64,000 nucleotides of DNA from NCBI GenBank assembly GCA_029960065.1, contig JASCOF010000001.1, forward strand, positions 124,001 through 188,000. The letters are read 5' to 3'. This document shows positions 61,493 to 64,000 of the stretch, one piece after another; position 1 is the first letter of the stretch, and every line of letters starts with the position of its first letter. Under the pieces are notes generated by a model. That model saw only the letters and a list, made by a program, of their open reading frames with translations, was not told the origin of the DNA and did not search any database. Position numbers and translations under genes: made by a program. This stretch comes from Flavobacteriaceae bacterium PS02336. GTDB taxonomy: Bacteria; Bacteroidota; Bacteroidia; Flavobacteriales; Flavobacteriaceae.

Positions 61493-62889
61493 GAAAAATA
61501 TATCTGATTTTCTGTATTGTTTTTCAGCTTTCTTGTTTTTCACAAAATAAAGAAGTGCTGTATAATTTCACCCAAATTCCGCAGTCGTCTCTTGTAAATC
61601 CGGGAGCCGATGTTTCGTATAAATATTATTTCGGCATTCCATTTTTATCTGGAATTTCGGCGAATGTGGGGTCAAATAGCTTTTCGGCCTATGATTTATT
61701 TGCAGATAATGGTGTAGATTTTAATCAAAAAGTTAGAGAAGTATTGAACAAATCGTCCAGAAATGATAAAGTGATGACCAACCAGCAGTTAGAAATCTTT
61801 TCAGGCGGTTTTAGGATAGGAGGCAGAGAAAGCCGTTCTTATGTTTCTTTTGGATTGTATCAAGAATTTGATTTTTTCATGTATGTTCCCAAAGATCCCG
61901 CTCTGCTGGCTTTAAATGGAAATAGAGATTACATTGGAAAATCTTTTAATTTGGGAGATTTGACAGCAAAAGCTGAGGTGCTTTCTGTTTGGCATATCGG
62001 ATATCATAAAAAAGTAAATGATAAATTTGTTTACGGCGGACGCGCGAAGATCTATTCCAGCGGGGCAAATGCAACTTCAACAAAAAATTCCGGATACATT
62101 TATACAGGAGAAAATGCAGGAGAGCCAAATGTTTATAACCAAATTATTTCTTCCAATTTAGAATTAAAAACTTCTGGGATTTCCAAGTTTACAAAAGACG
62201 AATATGACGGAAATGTAGCGCGTGACATCGCAAATAATACTTTCTTGAATGGGAGTTTAGGACTTGGAGTAGATTTAGGAATTACCTATTATATAAAAGA
62301 TAATCTGCAGCTAACTGCAAGCATAATTGATTTAGGTTTTATAAGGCAATCTAAAGATATTGAAACACTTACTTATAAAGGAACGTACCAGTACAATGGC
62401 GTCAATCCTGATTTTATGGGCAATGATGATCCAGAAGATGTTTTTGACGAGTTTGAAAAAGCCATTCCAAGAGATACACTTTATAATAAATACACTACTT
62501 GGAGACCAACTAAATTCTATTCATCCATTCAATATTCATTTGGAGAAGCACGTCCCGATGACGAATGCAACTGTAGAGGTCAGGTCAATAAATACTATAA
62601 AAATGCAGTAGGAGCACAGCTTTTTGCAATGACTACACCTCGCGAACCCATTGTAGCTTTAACAGCATTTTATAGAAGAAATATTTTTAGAAAACTAGAT
62701 GTAAAAGCAACTTATACTTTTGATACCTTTTCAAACAAGAATATTGGTCTTGGAATTGCCGGAACCATTGGTAAAGTTAATCTCTATGCTTTAGTCAATA
62801 ATATTTTAGAATACAAAGATTTATCCAAAGCCAATAGTGCAGCATTTCAGCTCGGTATAAATTTCGTCCTTCCAGATCAAGCTGATTAA
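61489..62889 (+). CDS. DUF5723 family outer-membrane protein
   Basis: The 466-residue protein has a signal peptide (residues 1-19, ending SCFSQ) and a barrel-like pattern of alternating strands: LVNPGADVSYKYYFGIPFLSG, GGFRIGGRESRSYVSFGLYQEFDFFMYVP, VWHIGYHKKVNDKFVYGGRAKIYSS, LGLGVDLGITYYIKDNLQLTASI, and the end AFQLGINFVL. The C-terminal third contains DDECNCRG, two close Cys residues. DUF5723 proteins resemble PorP/SprF-like outer-membrane proteins; the role is unknown. The 4-bp overlap with the lipoprotein gene shows coupling. Confidence 0.88.
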   Translation: MRKIYLIFCIVFQLSCFSQNKEVLYNFTQIPQSSLVNPGADVSYKYYFGIPFLSGISANVGSNSFSAYDLFADNGVDFNQKVREVLNKSSRNDKVMTNQQLEIFSGGFRIGGRESRSYVSFGLYQEFDFFMYVPKDPALLALNGNRDYIGKSFNLGDLTAKAEVLSVWHIGYHKKVNDKFVYGGRAKIYSSGANATSTKNSGYIYTGENAGEPNVYNQIISSNLELKTSGISKFTKDEYDGNVARDIANNTFLNGSLGLGVDLGITYYIKDNLQLTASIIDLGFIRQSKDIETLTYKGTYQYNGVNPDFMGNDDPEDVFDEFEKAIPRDTLYNKYTTWRPTKFYSSIQYSFGEARPDDECNCRGQVNKYYKNAVGAQLFAMTTPREPIVALTAFYRRNIFRKLDVKATYTFDTFSNKNIGLGIAGTIGKVNLYALVNNILEYKDLSKANSAAFQLGINFVLPDQAD

Positions 62890-62947
62890 TTAGGAGCAAT
62901 TTCCAGCTGTACATTTCAAGCACTCGACCCAAAAAACTTTTTTTCAA

Positions 62948-62992
62948 GATTTTAAAAGAGCTTCCGTTGGCCGCTTTTTAAAATCAGAAAAA
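62948..62992 (+). terminator. Weak terminator-like hairpin after the DUF5723 gene
   Basis: GATTTTAAAAGAGC (62948-62961) pairs imperfectly with GCTTTTTAAAATC (62973-62985). The surrounding words (GGAGCAATTTCCAGCTGTAC, GGCTTTCCATTTCCATCTGGGC) look like flavobacterial intergenic repeats. Confidence 0.4.
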
Positions 62993-63117
62993 AAAATGTT
63001 TTTTGGCTTTTCGTGGCTTTCCATTTCCATCTGGGCTAGCCATTGTAATTTTGTAAGACGATTCGTGTAAGGATAAATTTATGAATAAGTTAGCATTCAA
63101 GTTAGCAATTTATTCAC

Positions 63118-63125
63118 TATATTTG
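63118..63125 (+). promoter_or_regulatory. guaB -7 promoter element
   Basis: TATATTTG is 26 bp before the guaB ATG and matches TAnnTTTG. Confidence 0.5.
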
Positions 63126-63151
63126 CACGCAATTCAACTAGAAATTGCACC

Positions 63152-64000
63152 ATGATAGCACACAACTCCAAGATTATCGGCGAAGGTTTAACTTACGACG
63201 ATGTATTATTAGTACCTAACTACTCGAATGTGCTTCCCCGCGAAGTGAGTATCAAATCAAAATTTTCAAGAAACATAACATTAAACGTTCCAATTGTATC
63301 TGCTGCTATGGATACAGTAACCGAAAGTGCAATGGCAATTGCTATGGCACAAGAAGGAGGAATAGGTGTTTTACATAAAAATATGACTATCGAACAACAA
63401 GCAGGAAAAGTTCGAAAAGTAAAACGTGCAGAAGCAGGAATGATTATCGATCCGGTAACTTTACCAATGAACTCTACTATTGCTGACGCTAAAAACGCTA
63501 TGAAAGAATTCGGAATCGGTGGTATTCCAATCGTTGACGAAAATAAAATCCTTAAAGGAATTGTTACCAATCGTGACTTACGTTTCGAAAAAAACGGTGC
63601 GAGACCAATTGCTGAAGTAATGACAAGCCAAAACTTAGTAACTGTTTCTGAAGGAACATCTTTAGAACAGGCAGAAGTAGTTTTACAAGGTCATAAAATC
63701 GAAAAATTACCAGTTGTAAACGAAAAAAACGAATTAGTTGGTTTAATTACTTTTAGAGATATTACAAAACTGACTCAAAAACCAATCGCAAACAAAGATT
63801 CTTTTGGACGTTTAAGAGTTGCGGCTGCAATTGGAGTTACTGGAGATGCAGTTCAAAGAGCTGAAGCTTTAGTAAATGCAGGTGTAGATGCAATCATTAT
63901 CGATACAGCTCACGGACATACAGAAGGTGTGGTTAACACATTAAAAGAAGTAAAATCTAAATTCCCTCAAATAGACGTAATCGTTGGAAACATTGCAACG
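63152..64000 (+). CDS. guaB: IMP dehydrogenase, 5' part (runs off the window)
   Basis: This enzyme oxidises IMP to XMP, the committed step of guanine nucleotide synthesis. The 283 codons present start MIAHNSKIIGEGLTYDDVLLVPNYSNVLP and continue through NVPIVSAAMDTVTESAMAIAMAQEGGIGVLHKN, the two CBS-domain repeats (about 95-205, with MTSQNLVTVSEGTSLEQAE and GLITFRDITK), and the barrel strands RLRVAAAIGV, AGVDAIIIDTAHGHTEGV and IDVIVGNIAT. The catalytic Cys loop lies beyond the window. The frame is open to the last base. Confidence 0.96.
   Translation, partial: MIAHNSKIIGEGLTYDDVLLVPNYSNVLPREVSIKSKFSRNITLNVPIVSAAMDTVTESAMAIAMAQEGGIGVLHKNMTIEQQAGKVRKVKRAEAGMIIDPVTLPMNSTIADAKNAMKEFGIGGIPIVDENKILKGIVTNRDLRFEKNGARPIAEVMTSQNLVTVSEGTSLEQAEVVLQGHKIEKLPVVNEKNELVGLITFRDITKLTQKPIANKDSFGRLRVAAAIGVTGDAVQRAEALVNAGVDAIIIDTAHGHTEGVVNTLKEVKSKFPQIDVIVGNIAT

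Overview
The window is 64 kb of AT-rich chromosome from a member of the Bacteroidota, almost certainly a Flavobacterium or close relative. The evidence is the gene families present (DUF4249 with a TonB-dependent receptor, DUF5694, DUF5723, DUF6515, DUF3276/PUR-type protein, a NusB with a long N-terminal extension, monomeric NADP-isocitrate dehydrogenase), promoters of the Bacteroidota type (TAnnTTTG at -7, often with TTG about 19 bp upstream), weak use of Shine-Dalgarno sequences, and many short palindromic repeats between genes. I see no rRNA, tRNA, prophage, insertion sequence or CRISPR array. Most of the window is ordinary core chromosome.

Layout. Bases 1-3100 hold small membrane, secreted and regulatory genes and a GIY-YIG nuclease framed by repeats. 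Bases 3.1-12.7 kb hold central metabolism: lysA, the gltD/gltB glutamate synthase pair and, divergently, sucC. Bases 12.9-17.5 kb hold a tandem duplication of a DUF5694 gene, a LytS/LytTR-type two-component system and a DUF1456 gene. Bases 17.5-31 kb hold a PLP enzyme/dipeptide epimerase pair, esterases, uvrB, a small ParE/RelE toxin-antitoxin module, rlmF, thiamine pyrophosphokinase, and a DUF4249 lipoprotein with its TonB-dependent receptor. Bases 31-41.4 kb hold icd, rplS, trmD, an FMN reductase, a Tat-exported sugar-isomerase-like protein, an archaemetzincin-like lipoprotein, a cupin, an MFS transporter, a cyclophilin-FKBP fusion, a lipoprotein cytochrome c and a GreA/Rnk-type factor. Bases 41.7-54.2 kb hold alpha/beta hydrolases, csaA, a PUR-type protein, an ABC exporter, an amino-acid dehydrogenase, nusB, yajC, pepT and a formylglycine-generating-enzyme homologue. 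Bases 54.2-64 kb hold an outer-membrane cluster, pyrD, a DUF3307/SatD pair, an HMG-CoA-lyase-like gene, a lipoprotein/DUF5723 pair and the 5' part of guaB, which runs off the window.

The most interesting locus is at 58.46-60.86 kb. The SatD-family protein (59171-59791) looks by eye like a GGDEF/nucleotide-cyclase-type palm domain fused to a C-terminal helix-turn-helix, and it overlaps a DUF3307 membrane-protein gene by 4 bp. Its upstream region carries eight GTAATA/TATTAC half-sites at exact 14-bp intervals (59818-59921, seven perfect and one with a single mismatch). The array covers the satD promoter and reaches to within 20 bp of the start codon of the divergent HMG-CoA-lyase-like gene. This suggests an autoregulated sensor/regulator with a membrane partner; the enzymatic idea is inference.

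A second theme is non-coding. Several families of nested palindromes (for example at 4.47-4.99, 12.80, 13.95, 16.84 and 43.81 kb) sit mainly between convergent genes, and one copy is carried inside the DUF5694 duplication.
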